Assembly (NCBI RefSeq): GCF_000003815.2
Contig: NC_049984.1
Location: forward strand, 16,876,495 to 16,940,494
Length of the DNA: 64,000 nucleotides
Origin: Branchiostoma floridae
Taxonomy: Eukaryota; Chordata; Leptocardii; Amphioxiformes; Branchiostomatidae
Direction of reading: 5' to 3'
The notes under the pieces were generated by a model, which saw nothing but the letters and a program-made list of their open reading frames with translations, was not told where the DNA came from and searched no databases. The translations under genes were made by a program, and so were the position numbers. Shown piece after piece: positions 43,801-59,400 of the stretch (within the stretch, counting starts at the first letter, position 1; the number at the start of each line of letters is the position of its first letter).

Positions 43801-46800
43801 TGGCTCTGAGACAATCGGACCACCAGACATCTACTCCCAAATCAGGATATAATTTGTAAATCTTCGAAGGATTAGGAAAGTACTGAAATCGGTAGCTTTC
43901 ATTTTCTTTTTATGATCACATGATGTACTGCAACAGGATGTTTCACAAATTGCAGACATGCCTTTTGAAAAGTTGGTCAGTTTGTGGCCATCATATCAAA
44001 AATAGAACTGAAGCCTCATCCACTTCCTGATGGATGGTTAAATATGTCTGTCCGTGTCTGAATATCACATGACATGATTCAAGGTCTGTGAAAATAGCAG
44101 TGGTCGCGGACCCCCATACGATATCGTTACATCAGCGCTGGTTGCGTGACGCGTCAGCGTGCTACAATAAATTGTGGTGACATCACCAAAAGACAGCTAT
44201 CATTCCAGCTTCCAGACCCCCACACACTGACACCAAGGGAAGACAAAAATGACAGAAATGATGACAGCATCAGGAGTTTTCCCTGCTGTCTGTAAAGCTG
44301 TCAATCAAAGTACAGTGGCAACAATCCCTGTCCTCACACTGCGACTGAGTGAAGCCAGTGCTGCTGTATAATCACTGTAAATCAATTATCCCAGTAGATA
44401 CTGTATTAGATTTGTCTCTGCAGCCCATAGCAGTGGAAACTGACCTACCTCTAGACAATTCCAATTGACAGAATAATTGAGCCGATTAACTGGGTTTGTC
44501 TTGGGAAAATTTGCTCCTCCCAACGATACAAATCTGTCCTCCAGAAATGGAGACACCATCCACAGGGGTGGGGGGCACTACTCAGCTTCTTCCAGGAATA
44601 TAACCTCACCCGTTAGGAATTCTGATACCACAGATTCCAGGCAGGCGACTGTGTGCGAACAGAGCCACAGACAATGTCCTCAGCTGGACCACAAGCTACA
44701 CCAGGCCCGCAACTTGGGGAGGGGACGCCATTAATTTTTCAAACAACACGTCCCTTAAAAAACGATGAGGCCATCGGAGAGCGGACGGGGTCGATAAAAT
44801 GTAGGACTGATCTGGGAGTCTATCAGTAAACTGGGGGGATAACAAACGCGACGGATAATGCAGGGCGACTCCGTCCACTTTGTCCGAGCGCCGTTGAGTA
44901 AACTGACCAAGAGGTAAAGAAACTTTCCGACCACAAGATTAAATTACTGAATGGCAAGTGTCTCTGGCTCTATCAGTGTGGTGATCATTATACATGTACA
45001 CTGGAAGGTAACGGCCATTTTGGTTCACAAAATGCAAAAATGTCTATTTCCTAGTTCTTCCTAAAGGCAATACAACCACCTGTCCTGGAAAAGTTGTCAC
45101 AGTCATTGTTATTTTACCAGATTGACTGCTTTTGTTAGACAAAGGAGAAAACATACATGTAAATTACATGGCAATTGTTTAGCCCATTTGCTGATTAACC
45201 ACCATTGATAAGACAAACAAATGGTGTGTGCACACAAAAGCAATATTCAGTTGCCAGCTCATCAGTTTATCCTCAGTTATGTTTGATTTTTTAAATGTTG
45301 ACTACAGAAAGTCAACTTGCTATGTATACCATCCAGCACAACAACCTTTACCTTTTATTTACTGGATATCATTGCTTGGTCACGAGGAATAAAGATAAGC
45401 CATCGGCGGTCAGAACTATAATCCAAGCCTTCTATGTTGGGTACAACACACAAGCAAAAATACCATCAAAAACCACATGCCACAATGGCCTACATCCTTT
45501 TTTAATCCTTCGTGTAGGTTTAAAACCACTTTTAAACAATATGTAAATCCAATGACCAGTGACACAAAAAAGGAGCAATGTAATCAATGTATTTTAAAGA
45601 TCCATCCCGCATCCCGCACCACAGGGGGTCTTACTTCGACTGTCCCTCTCATCCTTCGTGTCCCTACTACACACCTGCCCATCACTGGACACTAGGGGAA
45701 CACCGGGGCCTCCAAACAAAAAAACACCGGCCAAATGACAGTATCCTCAACCCATCAAATAAATCTGCCCATCAATGGCCTGGAAGAAAACAAAAGTTTG
45801 GCTTCCTAATGACATGTTTCCATCAATCCCCTACAAAAGAGTGATGCAGTCCTGTCAGCCTTTCATGTGATTGTGGCCACATCTGACCTATTTATAACCT
45901 GAAGCATCCCAAACTGCTTGGGTAGTAAAACAAGGGGAAGCGCACGCTATTAGCCGTAGGTGCTGTTTCCTAGTTTCCTACCACTTTCTTGGGTTGTTAG
46001 GCCAGGAAAGCTTACTGTCAATATCTAGCCAAGTTAGACAGCAAGAAAAATCATGAGCAGTTGGCTTTATAATTTAGCTCTTGCATCTTTCACTTGACCA
46101 CCCGATACACAATGGTTCACAAAGATTTGCTGCAATGGATTTTATATTGCAACAATTCATTGCATTTTTGAAGAATGATCTTTTTAACAAGTTTCTTTTC
46201 TGAGAGAGTGATTACTTTTATGCTCTTTCTATCAGTGTATAAAATTGCACACTGCTTGTTTTTTGTAGAAAAAAAAACGAAAGTCAAGAAAGTCAACATT
46301 TCCATCTTTTTACCATCTTACTAATTTTTACATTTTTCTGTATCCAAATGATAATGGTTAATATCTATTTCTCCTTCTCCCCCTGTAGATTCAAACAATA
46401 CTGATTTCACAAGTCATCATAGAAAGAAAATAGCCCTATTAATTAAATGCAATACTTTACAAGATAACATAATCTACCAATCACCAGAGATAATCCCATA
46501 AGTCCAGGGTGCTTCATTTTTCTTTGCAGCTAATTCTTTTCACACTTTCCTGTTTTCAAAGCATAATACAGTCACACTTCACACATAGCTGACATCAAGA
46601 GAAATGTGAAGATAAACAGACAACAAGGCTGCCAGATTGACTTCCTGTGGTGTAAATAAAACAATTCTTGTTTATGTTTTCATTGCCAGTTCACCATTTA
46701 GACTCTTTTTAGAGAGAGAAACTGCTCTAAACTACAGAAGTTTATTTCTGTATAGAAATTTATCCACCAATACTTTTTCATTTACAGTATGATGACAGTA

Positions 46801-49800
46801 TCAATGCCTTATGTTTGTGGGTTCATTTGCAATGTACAGTGTGCAAGATCTGAATAATCTTGATAAATGGAACATTTACATATAGTTTAAAAAACAATAC
46901 TGTGTGTTTTCAAAGAACTGTACAGTATGGATCTGATGTACATTGTAAGTGCAAGGCAAAAGCATATTGATACACACACATGAAGTGAATACCGTAACAG
47001 TGTGCTTAGCCATGTTAGAGCTCTGTAAATGTACCAGCTCATGGCCTTGTTTAAACAAATTACATAAAATGTAATCTCGAGAGGTTATGAAGTCCGCCGC
47101 CTTTGCTCCAGAGCAAACTCGCCAATCAAAATGCTCAGGAAAAACAGGAACACGAGATCACGGTGTTGTGACTGTCGGACAAACAAGTAAAGACAAACAG
47201 GGAATGTGTGAAGGGATGTCCCTTTCACGAGTGACCTTCACCAGTGATTAGCGCTTACAGGACTAGCTCTAATCCTACTCCTGAGTTCATTTACACATAT
47301 TAGAGCAGCCTAGGGCTATGATATGATTAAACCTCCACACATTAGTGGAGACAAACATATGTCAACATTGGCCTATTGTTCCAAACAAAAGCAAACGTGC
47401 AAAGTGATATCCCTTGCTTTGATGTCGGCAGCCCGACGCAAACAACACTTCCTGTCACGGCGTCACTCCTCAGGGTTGGGCCGCCCTGGCTGCCAGAACT
47501 GACCACATTTTAAACACGTGCTTCCGACTCAAACTTCCTACATTATATCCAAGCAAAGGAGTGGCGTTTCGGACATTTTTGCTTCAATTACCCGCCAATC
47601 GCCCGACAAGCGACCGTCAACAAAAGAACAGCTATGGTATTGCCAGGCACAATATTTGCCGGTCGGATTCTGTCACCACATTTGTCACAGTATCAGCCAG
47701 GTCGAGATAAGGTCTATAGTAATTCTGATTGATTTTGCAAACACTAACTAAGCCAAATCCTTCCTTTGATCCCCAACAATCTATATATATCTTTAGTCTC
47801 ATTTTTTTCCAGGGTTTGTAATTGAGTTATGGGAATGTTTTGTCTGTCTGTTTTGTCTGATCTTGGTGGGCCGTACAGCACAAATGACCAAACAGGATAA
47901 GATCTTACCAACGACACATTTTTCATGCGATTTGTCCATATAATTCCAAGGATTTTATCACTTTGTGAATTTCAAAGAACAAATCAGCCAGAAACCTATG
48001 AGCAATTTTTCCCCAAGTATGGTATGTCTGTGTATCTTCAGGTGATTTCCTACCCATAGTGTTGACAGATTATCGTGTGACTTGTGTGCACAAGGGCACA
48101 GGGATTATACAAATGCCATTTTCTCCCTAGAAATGCCCACTTGCATGCCAGACAATGGGTCCCTAGCTACAAGGGGAATCGTTCTCAGGCTGCTTAACAG
48201 TTCATGCCATGGAGAATCATGCTTCCATTACAAATAGCGAGATAAAAGACAAAAGAAACTAGCAGGATGAATACCACTTCTGAAGAGGGTAAGAGGATGA
48301 TAAGTTGGAAACACAAATACCAAAATTCTGTCTTTTCAAAGATGAAAAATGCTTGTTTGACTTGTGCAAGGGAAAGAGTTATTTGCTCAAGGATGTATAA
48401 CACAACAAACCACCTGTTCTTCCTTGGTAAAAATGGTAACAGACTTTGTTATCACAACAAGGGCAAAGTGTTTTTCCCTGAAAAAAACGTAGACTGCTGT
48501 CACAAAATGAATAAAATCTTCTGTTTCAAGCCTTTACATGTGTTATCTGTCAAATATTGGTTACTATCATCATAACTGTAGGACAGAATTCCGTAAAAAC
48601 ACCTGCGACAAGAAAATACACTTATGGGATTGACTCCATGCCTGTAGCCATTACCATACGGAACAAGCCTAAAGACTTCCGTCTGGGAAAATCCCTCTCA
48701 GACAGACAGGAAGTACTGAGAGGAATGCTGGCTGAGAGGCAATGTCCGCTCCCCAATCGCAGGAATAAGTTACCTGTGTCTAATAAAACATCCCTAACTA
48801 ACTTGGGCTAACGTCCAGCATATCTATATATCTATAATGCCAATTAGTCCTGTTTTTTAATTGTTCACATTTTTTCATTTTATCACTCAAAAACATTGGC
48901 CTTTACAACATTGGCCTACCAAAATATTTCTACCAAGGGACGACAAACTTGTTCTAGATCATCCACCAGATAAACTACCTGCCTCTCAAATATCTTCTTA
49001 AAGTCCTTCATGGGAAGGTGAGATTACCGTGGAATCAACTCTCCATCACGCAGGGTCTTAAAGCTTATATCTGATGCCTGAGTAAAGAAACCATGCTGTG
49101 AGACTTCCTGGTTCAAAAGCATGAATTGTGGACTGTCACAAACATCCACATCTTATTGGATGAAAAAGCTACAGACAGAAAATATAGAGGAAGGATGGGA
49201 CGCGATATGTTGCCTGACACTAAAGTCTCAAGTTGGAGGATTGCTTGTTTAGGCTGCAGTTGTAATTCTACTCTACTGTCTCTTGTTCGACTTCCTTCCT
49301 GGCCGACTCTTGTGGTTGGCTGCCATGGCAGGGATACAGAGTGCCCAGGAAGTATCTAACCATCTCCATAACAGACCTACATACAACATTTGACTACTTC
49401 AGCAAAACAAGAACAATACATGACCTGGATACACTCCTATTGTAGAGTATTAGCCCATCCATTGTGGATTGGAGTCAAAGAAAGTTATACCCTCATGTTC
49501 TAGATGTATAATCATATCTTACAGACTGTTATTGACCCTGACAAAAGATAGCCATAGCAGGCTCTCTGGGCCTTTTTTTTCCATTTTTTGGGGGGGCTCA
49601 TAATACACTTTTGCTGGCCATTTCTTTTTGTACTGGGTTGTTTGTGCCGCCAGCCCGTTCAGGCTACCAAACAGTGAGTGGGACAGAAAAAAATGTAAAG
49701 CTGGAGGCAGCCTTGCCTAGTCCTTGCATTCTCCATGTCAAGAGACATAGGATAGCTCCACAATTCTACACTACACTACACCACTCAGGAAGTCCCTGTT

Positions 49801-50229
49801 GACTATTCCTGCTATTTGTGGAATCACTGCCAATTATGACGTTTCTCCAGTTGCCACAAGTACCTAGCACAAGCTTACACTCGGATGAATCAGTGATATC
49901 TTGTTCCAAAAGCTAAGATTATTAAACGATGAGAAAGTGTCGCTAATTAGAACCGCTTTTGATCAAATGCAGCATGTAAAGCTTATTCGCTTTCTGTGTG
50001 AAGTATTTGATAGACCAAGTCCACTATACGCATACCAGAGTATGTTTGTATGTCATTGGTGTGCCACTTGCTAGAACATCCATCACACACCAAGCTTTAA
50101 CAAGTAAAATTTTCCAAAAGTTGTGATCAAAGTTAGTACAATGGAAAAACCATCCATAGCAAATTATTAGTTCAAACGAGAGACTGAATGAAGTGTGTAA
50201 AGAAACCACTACACAGTGTAAGTAAGTAG
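37870..50229. other. Long stretch without recognised genes (possible CBFB last intron)
   Basis: 12.4 kb with no exon chain that I can support. GC-richer islands at about 41090-41470, 42620-42960 and 44100-44900 contain overlapping short frames on both strands but no motif. If the distal exon at 37303-37353 is used, all of this is CBFB intron. Confidence 0.4.
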
Positions 50230-50403
50230 TTAGAAGTTTGTGTTGTTATTGGAGTCCACACTCACAAAAGCTGATGGTCCCACCTCAGCCTCCTCCTCTG
50301 CTCTTCTCTCCATCTGGTCCCTGTGTGCCTGTTGTCTCTCCTCAAACTCTCGCTGTCTTCTTGTGGCCTGCTCCATCGCTTCCTTCATCTGCTGTTCCTC
50401 TAT
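50230..50403 (-). CDS. CBFB: CBFB exon 5 with read-through stop
   Basis: A coiled, Glu/Arg/Gln-rich helix (IEEQQMKEAMEQATRRQREF onward) ending EVGPSAF at 50266, where a consensus donor GTGAGT lies. Without splicing there, translation continues VSVDSNNNTNF to TAA at 50230-50232. Confidence 0.75.
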   Translation of the reverse strand: MEEQQMKEAMEQATRRQREFEERQQAHRDQMERRAEEEAEVGPSAFVSVDSNNNTNF

Positions 50404-53400
50404 CTAAAGTTGAAGAGAAAATTCAGTTGTGTATAGTCTCTTTAGAATATTCTATTTGTGATTCCTCACAACACCAAATTCGTGTGTTAAAGTGAATCTT
50501 TTTGTATCTCTTTTTCAAATGCGTTCTTTATGACATTTATTATGTGTATCTCTTCCTAGACAAAATGTATGGTATCACAATTGCAAATTATACGTAGTCC
50601 TCAATCGTTTTTTGTGATTCCAATTTGTCTCCTTTTCAAAGTGCTTCAATTCATTTCACAATCCCTATTTATCTCTGTACTTGATATATTACAATCAGGC
50701 TATCCAAGTATGCTTTCAACATTCTCTGGGAGAATGATACAATGTATTTATGTAGAGATTCCAATGGATTGAGCAACTTTTGTTGCAACTTGAAACTGTG
50801 TTTATAAACACACATGGCAAATACAGTCAGTGCAATGCAAATAAAGGCTTGTTCACTGCGAGATCATTTGAGACCAAAAGTGCCATGCAGAACGTGATTC
50901 ACACTACAAAAATTACAGAAGGATTTGTCAGCTTAATTGTTTTGATAATTTCTTTGGCTAATATCGTACTCATTTCCTTGTGTGGTTTACATTCAGGTTA
51001 CAGGTATGTACTTGCACTAAAGATGACTAAAAACTTAATAATGATAAGGCAGCACACTTTAGACTAGCTTACAAAACAATACTGTAAATCCATGCAATAA
51101 TCTCAGTCACCTGTTCAGTTTCTACATTTAGGGACAATCAACAACTCGCCTTCCTGCACCTGTTCTTTGTTGTTTTGTTCTTTAACTTGGTGTTGGCGCG
51201 AGACAAAAGACTTGCCCCTCCACAATGCGCTCATTAGACGCACCTTGAACAGTTAGACACCCTGCAGCATTGCCCTACATGCTGGCTTTCCCGCTGTCAA
51301 CGGTGACAGCACACAAATGCGTTATCATCCCGTAAATAATGCCGCATTGTTTGCTTTTGTTTGCGTTTCTTTGGTCACATTTTTCCGACGAGATTGTCCC
51401 ACAATAGCTAACGTGGTATGCAAGTTTGATTATTACATCTTATACAAGACAGAATTTTTCAAAAAGGTAGGAAGATTTACTAGCCCTTATATTTGGCTTC
51501 AAGCAGTTGCAGACATGTTTTGTATTGCATCACATCCAGGTCAAAATTAAGACATCTCTACTGTTGACTAGACACCACAGAAGAAAAAAAAGAGTTACCG
51601 GTACCTCAGTTTTTCTACATCATCAAGTGCTTTAGTGTTCCAGTCCATGGCTATGTCAACAAAATCTGAGGAAGTTATGGACATTGAACCCAACAAGATT
51701 CTCATTTACCCTTTCACTTTCCATATATGGATATAGTTCAAGGTACATTCACCTTGATTGCAATCACTTGTATATGAAAAATGAGACTGAAATCACAGCA
51801 AAGCGACTGCCAGGGAATCAAATCTAAGATGTTATCTGCACTGTCTGACAGGAAAGTTGCCTAGATGAGAAAGGATTTAACAGATAATGATGAGGGATTA
51901 GCTTTTTTTTGGACCCAATTACAAATTTCTCCCTCTTGTAATCACCATGTAGAACTACATGTCGGGCTATTAATTAGGAGACCCTGACATCTTTGCAGTC
52001 ATGCTTGGCAGGACAGCCCTGTCTGTTTCCCTGCCTGGATGTGGGGTACCCATAAAAGCTACAGGATTACCATAAAATTCATACCCTTCAAGACCTAATT
52101 GTGTTGATAGTGTTCAATGAAATTCGCTTATTTCACTTTATTTGATGAAGGGACTCATTCACGGAAGGACGACTCTTCCTGGACTTGTAATCTGCTCAGA
52201 ATCCATCTGTTTAAACATCATACTGATGATACACTGTTGACTTAACAAAGTGTGACTCAAGACTGATCTCGTTAGTTACGGCACAGGGGACATTTTGTAC
52301 AAAGCTTTAGCAAAAAGCAGACCACACAAGGTTTCCTTTTCATGACCCTTTCATATTCGGCACAGGTTCCTTCAGCGCAGCTGTTTTCAGACAAAGCTGA
52401 CAAGCGTGAGTCACGAAGCCTTTCTGCCGAACTTGTACACAGAGTATAATGTAGAAATAATGGGCATACGTTTCACTTAAGGCTATTGTAATCACATTAT
52501 GTCTCTAGAACACAGGTTAAGGCACAGGCAAAATGATTAATTGTTCCAGTTTGTAATCTCTGGTTTCTTTCCTTTTATACGAAAGTCCTGGTACATTGTC
52601 AATATGTAGCTTACAATGAAATGTTGCAGAAGTATGCCTGTTGTCTAGCATTACAGTTGCTTTTTCGTACATAATAGTTTTTCAGTATGAAGATATAAGG
52701 ATACAAGAAAAAGCACAAATCAAGGCATTAATAATGAGTTTTAAATAGAATGGTTTTCAAAGGATGATGGCTTTCCATATTTCTGTTAGCAGCATAGCTT
52801 CTCGTATTTTTCATTGAAACCTACAGCTTTGTACAAGGTAGTTCTAGGAAGACTGTCTATCCATTTCCAGCTATAAAGTCAATTTGTTGCTATTACTTTT
52901 TTGAAAGTGATGTAATTCTATGTGTAATTAGGCTAAAGATACATCACGTGTGAGGACGTTTACTGTGGAAATCAAGAGTATGAAACATCAGCATGATAAC
53001 AATCGCCTTTCCACCCGTATATGAACTGAAACAGAAATTATTTGAAAGCGTGTGTGGTAAGACTTTTCTTCCACATGGTCAGGTTACTTTTGTTACATTT
53101 TTAACAGAACTAGTGCTAATGAATAGGAGAAACAGTCACAATTTGTCTCCCTCAGACCACTCTCTCCACACTGTAATTTAGGGATTAGTAGACGAGACTA
53201 GCTTCTATAGGGGAACACTGCTTCTATAGCCAACTGTCTACATTGAAGACCTTTTATCATTAAGAGGAAAATGTGTGCGCTCAACAAAAAACATTTGCCT
53301 CTGTGACCCTTTCCTGACCACTACTAGTAATAGCACAGAATACAAATTGAATTGTTTAGTCTCTGGGACGACTAATTTGCCCATTGTACGGTACAAGCCA

Positions 53401-56400
53401 TGAGGTTGGCACACACCTGCATAATACAGGTAAATGTCCCTCGCACCAGGTGGGTTTTACACCCTTCCCTCTCATCCATTTACGTTGTTATAACTCAAGT
53501 ACACCGATGTTACAAATGTTAAATTAACTGGACAATTTGCTATCTTTTATCCCAACTTTACGTACTGCAAATAATCTTTCAAGTTGTGGATACCGGTAGT
53601 CATAAAATAGCTATTCGAATTACAACAACTGCGTGTTTATTCACGAGAAAGCTTGTACATAATCTGCATGTTTTCCTTCAGAAGTAATCTTTATAATAAT
53701 TCTTGTAATAATAATATGATTGTCATTTTATGGATTGAATATACAAGACCCAAAAATGAAATATGAATATTTTTCAAGTCAGGGTATGAAACCTGCTCTG
53801 TAACAGATCTGCTTTTAACTGTTACTAACGAAAGATAATGGGAGCTACCTAAAACATCTGACTGTTTTCAAAACCATATCCAATGAGTAACTACTATTTG
53901 ACGTATCTTATTATCTGGATCCCTACCCTTCATCAATGTGAAATCTGAATATTTCAAAATACACTGTATATACTGACCTTTGCTTTCTCCTCGTCAAACT
54001 CTATAGAGCCGATGCCGTCTAACCTCTGTAGGTCGATCCAGCCCTTCCACCGCACACAGACACCATTCAAGATGAACCGCGCTTGTAAGTGGACCTGCCC
54101 AGATAAAAATGCAACATTGTCAAAATGACTTCATTACCACATCATACACAACAATGTCCAATGAGAATTGAAGACTTTTTGGGGTCTAGGGTCTCAAAGA
54201 TGTGAAAAAATACAATCATTTGAAAATATTCGAAAAGCACACTCAAATAAAATGAAAATCAAAATGAAACCAATAAAAATTGTAAAGTGAAATAGGTTTA
54301 AAGCTAGAATGATATAGTCTTTCAACATATTTAGAAATACTTAGAAACAAACATAATACAGACAAAAGTACAAACAATGCTGAAATAGAAAATGGGCAAA
54401 AACAAGGCCAGATATCAGTTGTATTTTGAATAACAAATTCCATGGGTCAGGCTAAAGATTAAAGTCTAAAGCTGCCGCCTGTGATATCTATATTTGATGA
54501 ATTACATACAAATACTTAGACTGGTTTTGATGGATCATAGTGGTCTTGTTTAGATTGTTCAATCAAGGACAAGGGTCAAGAGCAGGGACTTAATGTAGTC
54601 CCCGATAAAGGCTTGGGAACAATTGTAGGTCCTTGTAAACAAGACCAGTTCTCATTCTAGTGTTCTCACTCTAGCCTGTGTTTCCTCACTCTAGGTCTAG
54701 AAAGTAGACAGCAAGCTGACCATCAGATGTTATATTATTTTTATAGAAATATTGTTGGTCACTATGTACCAAAACTTTAATATACGGTTGACACCTAAAG
54801 TCAAATTTGTAAAAGTATGGGTTTCCAGAATATTCACATAATTGTTAGGATTTCCACATTGGAAGAAATCAGCCAGGTGCTTCAGAAACTAATACCTGTT
54901 TTATGGGGTAAATTTGCAAGCACTATGCTACAGAAAAACTGTCATCAAAAGCAAGATTACGGACTGGCATTTTTTAAGCAAAAAGAACAGGAGACGAGTC
55001 ATCATTTCATGTAGGCAATAAATCGAGGGTCATTCGACAGCATTATTTACAAGTTAAACCATATGCATTCTGTGCTTTATGCCATATTGTTGACCTCCAG
55101 TAAGACGCAGATATCTATTCTTCCTGTCATTTCTGGCCCACGGAAAACAATTAAGGCTCGTGGCTGACAGAACGTCAGTTTGGTATGTGATCACGTAAAC
55201 ATCAACAATGTCAAGGACAATCTAGTTAGCAAGATAATTGAGGTAAATCGTCGTTACATTTTCAATGTGTGTTCAGTATTGTGCTAATTCTTGCATGTTG
55301 TTATGACATATATGAGAATTCACTACCTATAGCTTGGCTGTATACCATAGATAAGCTTCTTATGAACTACTTAGATTGTTGTTTTGTTCAAATCTAATAT
55401 TTTGTCTGGTCAGTAGGGCTAGCACTTTGTAATAGCCTCTGGCTAGTCTGGCTGCCTGGCTGTACATGTCATTCACAGCCAAACCTATAGATAGGATGAA
55501 ATAGAGCCAATGTCTGAAATGTAGGTTAAGGTGTGGACGTCAAGTGGGTAACATGTCACACGAGTAACCTATGAACAGTCGAATATGTGTCAGCAATAAA
55601 TGACTAGAAGGCCAGTGACCTTTCTCGTAAACAACCTACCTGTTCTCCAAAAAGTTTACAGCGGTCGTTTTTCTACATCTTCTCAGAACTATCTACGTGC
55701 AGAACCAAAGGAAGAACCAAGCGTACAGTGTGGTCCATTTAGCGACAGGGTATAGGAGACGACTGTCCGGGGACCACACAGGTTCAATCCCACGAACTTC
55801 CTGCGCCCCACGGTGGATCAAATAACCTGACAATGGACTCATCTGAGCAGAAGATCATCAGCCAGATGTGACATACTTTCTACGTGATACAAGTATCCCA
55901 AGTATGCCCCGTTTGTTGGGTTGGGTCCTTGGTGTCTGCTAGAAATGCCTCTGGCACAAGTGTGGCCCCTGCGACCGCACAAACCTACACAGCCACCTCG
56001 GGGGCAGCTCACCTAGTCAGGTGTACCTGTACCTGGATGATTGATGCCTACTTCAGAACCCAACACCTTTACCTGACACACTACCTGCTGGATCAGGTGC
56101 AAAATGGAAACACTGTGACTTATTTTCCATGTCAGTCTTGAATTGTAAACACGGCACGGGCCGCAGTGACGTGATCGCTTTCCCTGCACTGCAAAAAGAC
56201 ACTAACTTTACGGCTGTCAGGTTTTGCCATTGTGAAAATAAGCATTGGCAAGTCACAGCTATGCCCAGGTCCATACATTGTGAGTTTCCACCGGCACTTT
56301 TGGCAGGATGGGAGAAAGAGGGACACTTATGACCAGTGCCAAGATTTCTTCAGATCGAATTGGCCAGGAGTCAGAGGTGTCTGTTTGTTCCTTGGAGGGA

Positions 56401-59400
56401 CATGTATTTTTTCTCTTATCCTAATTTATTTAGCCCTGTGTGCCTAGATAACGTCACAAACTAGATGATAGCGCTTGCTTGAGGCATATGAGGCTCCATT
56501 TTGCCATACACAAACTGAATCATTTTAATTCTCTTGTAAAGATAAAACGCAAGAGTGGCCCCGTACTATAAAACCACCCAATAAATTCGGCTAACGTAAA
56601 CTACTAGAGCTCAGTCTTCTGTTCACTGTGGTGGAGTTCACATCGGGGAAGGCTGGTTGAGACGGCTGACCAACACAAGTTTATTTTCAATTCAATTTTG
56701 ATATTAGGATACTACATTAGGTTTTAAAGTATGATTATACATAAAGCTTTACCTAACCCAGAATATAAAGTAATGAAAATGCTGGCTTGTCTTGCTCTGG
56801 TACTGTGAGACATAACTGACAGTTACATGTACAGTCTACATAGCCCCTGTTGGTACACTTGCAAACAGACACCACATTATTAGCCATATTTCTAGACACA
56901 TAAATATCAGAGCTAATTCAGTTATAAGGAAGATTTTCAAGTTGCAATCATGTGTAGATACAAAAAGACATTTTGATACAAAGTTGGCAGAGCAGACTTG
57001 AAAGTTTCAATTTGAACACAAGGTTGGTTTCCCAAAATTTGAAAGTTGCTGTTATTAGGACCTCGATTATGTAACTTTGTTACAACTATCTTGATAATTC
57101 TGCAGGGTTTGATAGTGTTTCCTTGAAAACCAGTAGAGAAAAATATTTGAATTTTTGACCAGTATTTTATGCTAATCTGTCCCTGCCTTTGTTTCCAGTG
57201 TGTAGACAGTCTGAGATTTTTATTAGTTTATGTATTTATAGGGGTCAATTCACCCCTCTAGCTGCTGGGATGGTCACAGTAGGGAGTACTTCCTTAGTGC
57301 TGTGCCCAGGGCACTCCTGTTTGGTCTTTAACGCTTTAACAAGAATCAAACAGTTTAAAAGGGCAAAGTCAATTACATATGCAGCTGTCATCCATAAAAT
57401 CATGTTTATGGTTTATATCTACATCGGTACCCTCTGAATGTCAAATACATGCACATTAAAGACACCAAAAACAACATTATAAATGTCAATAAACAGGTAT
57501 CTATTTGTTATGTATAGCAGATACTACATAAAAAAGGCCAGTGCCTTCATGGTAGATTTACATGTTTCTTAAAAGGCAATTTTACTAGAAATGGAAATTG
57601 ATGATAGCTACTTTGTTTCCATATCTGAAATGTTGTAGAGATCATTAAGGGGAAAAGTGTTTGATTTTGCAGATGACAGAGCCTACTAGCTAATGCCTAC
57701 ATATAGTAGAGTGTACAATGCTTTGTGAACTAGCATTGTCAGCTTTAACATTCGAATCACCTGTCCTGTATTCCTTCCCTCACATTTGTCCATAGATGGT
57801 AATGATGCCTATAAAACATTATCTGTATTTTCTTGATAATACAGACGCCCACATTGTTGTGTTGAAACATTTGCTACACAATGCCATTAGGTTTTCCTCT
57901 CATCAAAGATGCAAATGTCCACATAAATTGGTTCCCCCTCAAGCTATCCAATTTGGCTTTATCCTTAAAGTTAATTTGAGGTTCCTATTTACTGAGGAAA
58001 TACAGTGAACCAGGTGATACTTGTGCCACCCACAAAACAAAAGGAATTATCTCTGACTGATGATGTAAAATTAGGTGATTCAGTCAGGTCCTTTTCTAAC
58101 ATACAAAAGGATTATGTGCTCTCATTTTACAAATGTGCCTGACTACTAACGTTAACCTTATTAAATCTTTTACCCCCAACCCCTACCGATCCATGAATAT
58201 TTCAGAAAAGACAGAACATTTCCAATTTTAACTGCTGGCCCGAAATCGTGAAATATCGGCCCTTGGTTCTTTTATTTTTCAATTTTCGCCAGCCTCGTGA
58301 AAAGTTGAGTCGGTGTCGCTAAAAAATTCATACGGCGGGTACATTCCGTACGTTAATGGATGGGACCTGCGGCAGGTTGTAGGCTCTCTAGTGAGTTGTA
58401 AAAGCTATCGGGCCCGCGACTGTCCAATGTCGGGGTTTTTCTTTCCGCTGACTCTAATTATGATGGAGATAACGTTGGCTTGTTTGGGAATTACGGGTGG
58501 AATTGAGGATGTCTGTCCGACACAGACGGCGTGTGGAGGAAGATACAATTGTGCAGCGCACCGTACGAGAATTACAGGCAAGTTAAGCGGTGAAAACGCC
58601 CTGTTAAGGCGGCGTGCAACACACGTGGGTCGCGCGCCCTCTTTTGAATACGTGGACAGTTTCTATGGGTGTCACCAATGGCATTTAAACATGACTCACT
58701 CGACCGTACCCACTTGACTCAACGATCTAAACCTACGGACAACCATGTTGTTCACGTTGTCAAAATCAAGAGTTCAAACCTATGACAATATTGGAAATGG
58801 GCCCATAACAACAGTAAGACGCAATGATGTGTGTTGAATCACTGAGCGACCGTCACCTTTCGAGACGACAGTGATTCAAGGTTTTGAGGAAGTGTAAATA
58901 AGTCCTCGGATTTCTGTAGCGTCCATAAATGTGGGTAAGAGATATTACCAAGCTTAGGGTTTCTGATGTGTAAAGCGTTTAAAGACTGTAACCTGGGGAA
59001 AATCCGACAACATCCCCGTAAGATCCGGCGACCACAACCGCGGCCTTGCACCGATCCACTTTACACTACTAGGAAAACACCGTAGTTGAGTACTATAACC
59101 TTCAAATGTATCGTCAGTAAGGAAGTCAGGTGTCTTACCTTTCCAGGTTCCTTTTCAAAATCTACATACTCTTTGGAGGGCGCCTTGTCTGCGCTGGGTG
59201 AGAATTGGAGGGCTAAGTTGGTCCCCGTTGCCACGAATGCCTAGGAGGGACAAGGAAATGAGAGGAAGTTGACCGTAGTGTGTTTACAACCAAATTCGCT
59301 AATAAACTACAGAGATTCTACGTCTACGTAACTGTCCATGTGTATGTTTACGTTCTAGTATACGTTATGGAGGTAGATCGGACGTTATCTCGTGAAAAAC

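Noticed and set aside
55740-55815. tRNA-like segment with B-box GGTTCAATCCC
   Set aside because: No matching A-box at the proper distance and no acceptor or anticodon stem can be formed.
58313-58717. 134-codon plus-strand frame inside CBFB intron 3
   Set aside because: CpG-richer sequence but no motif, no convincing start context and no exon chain.
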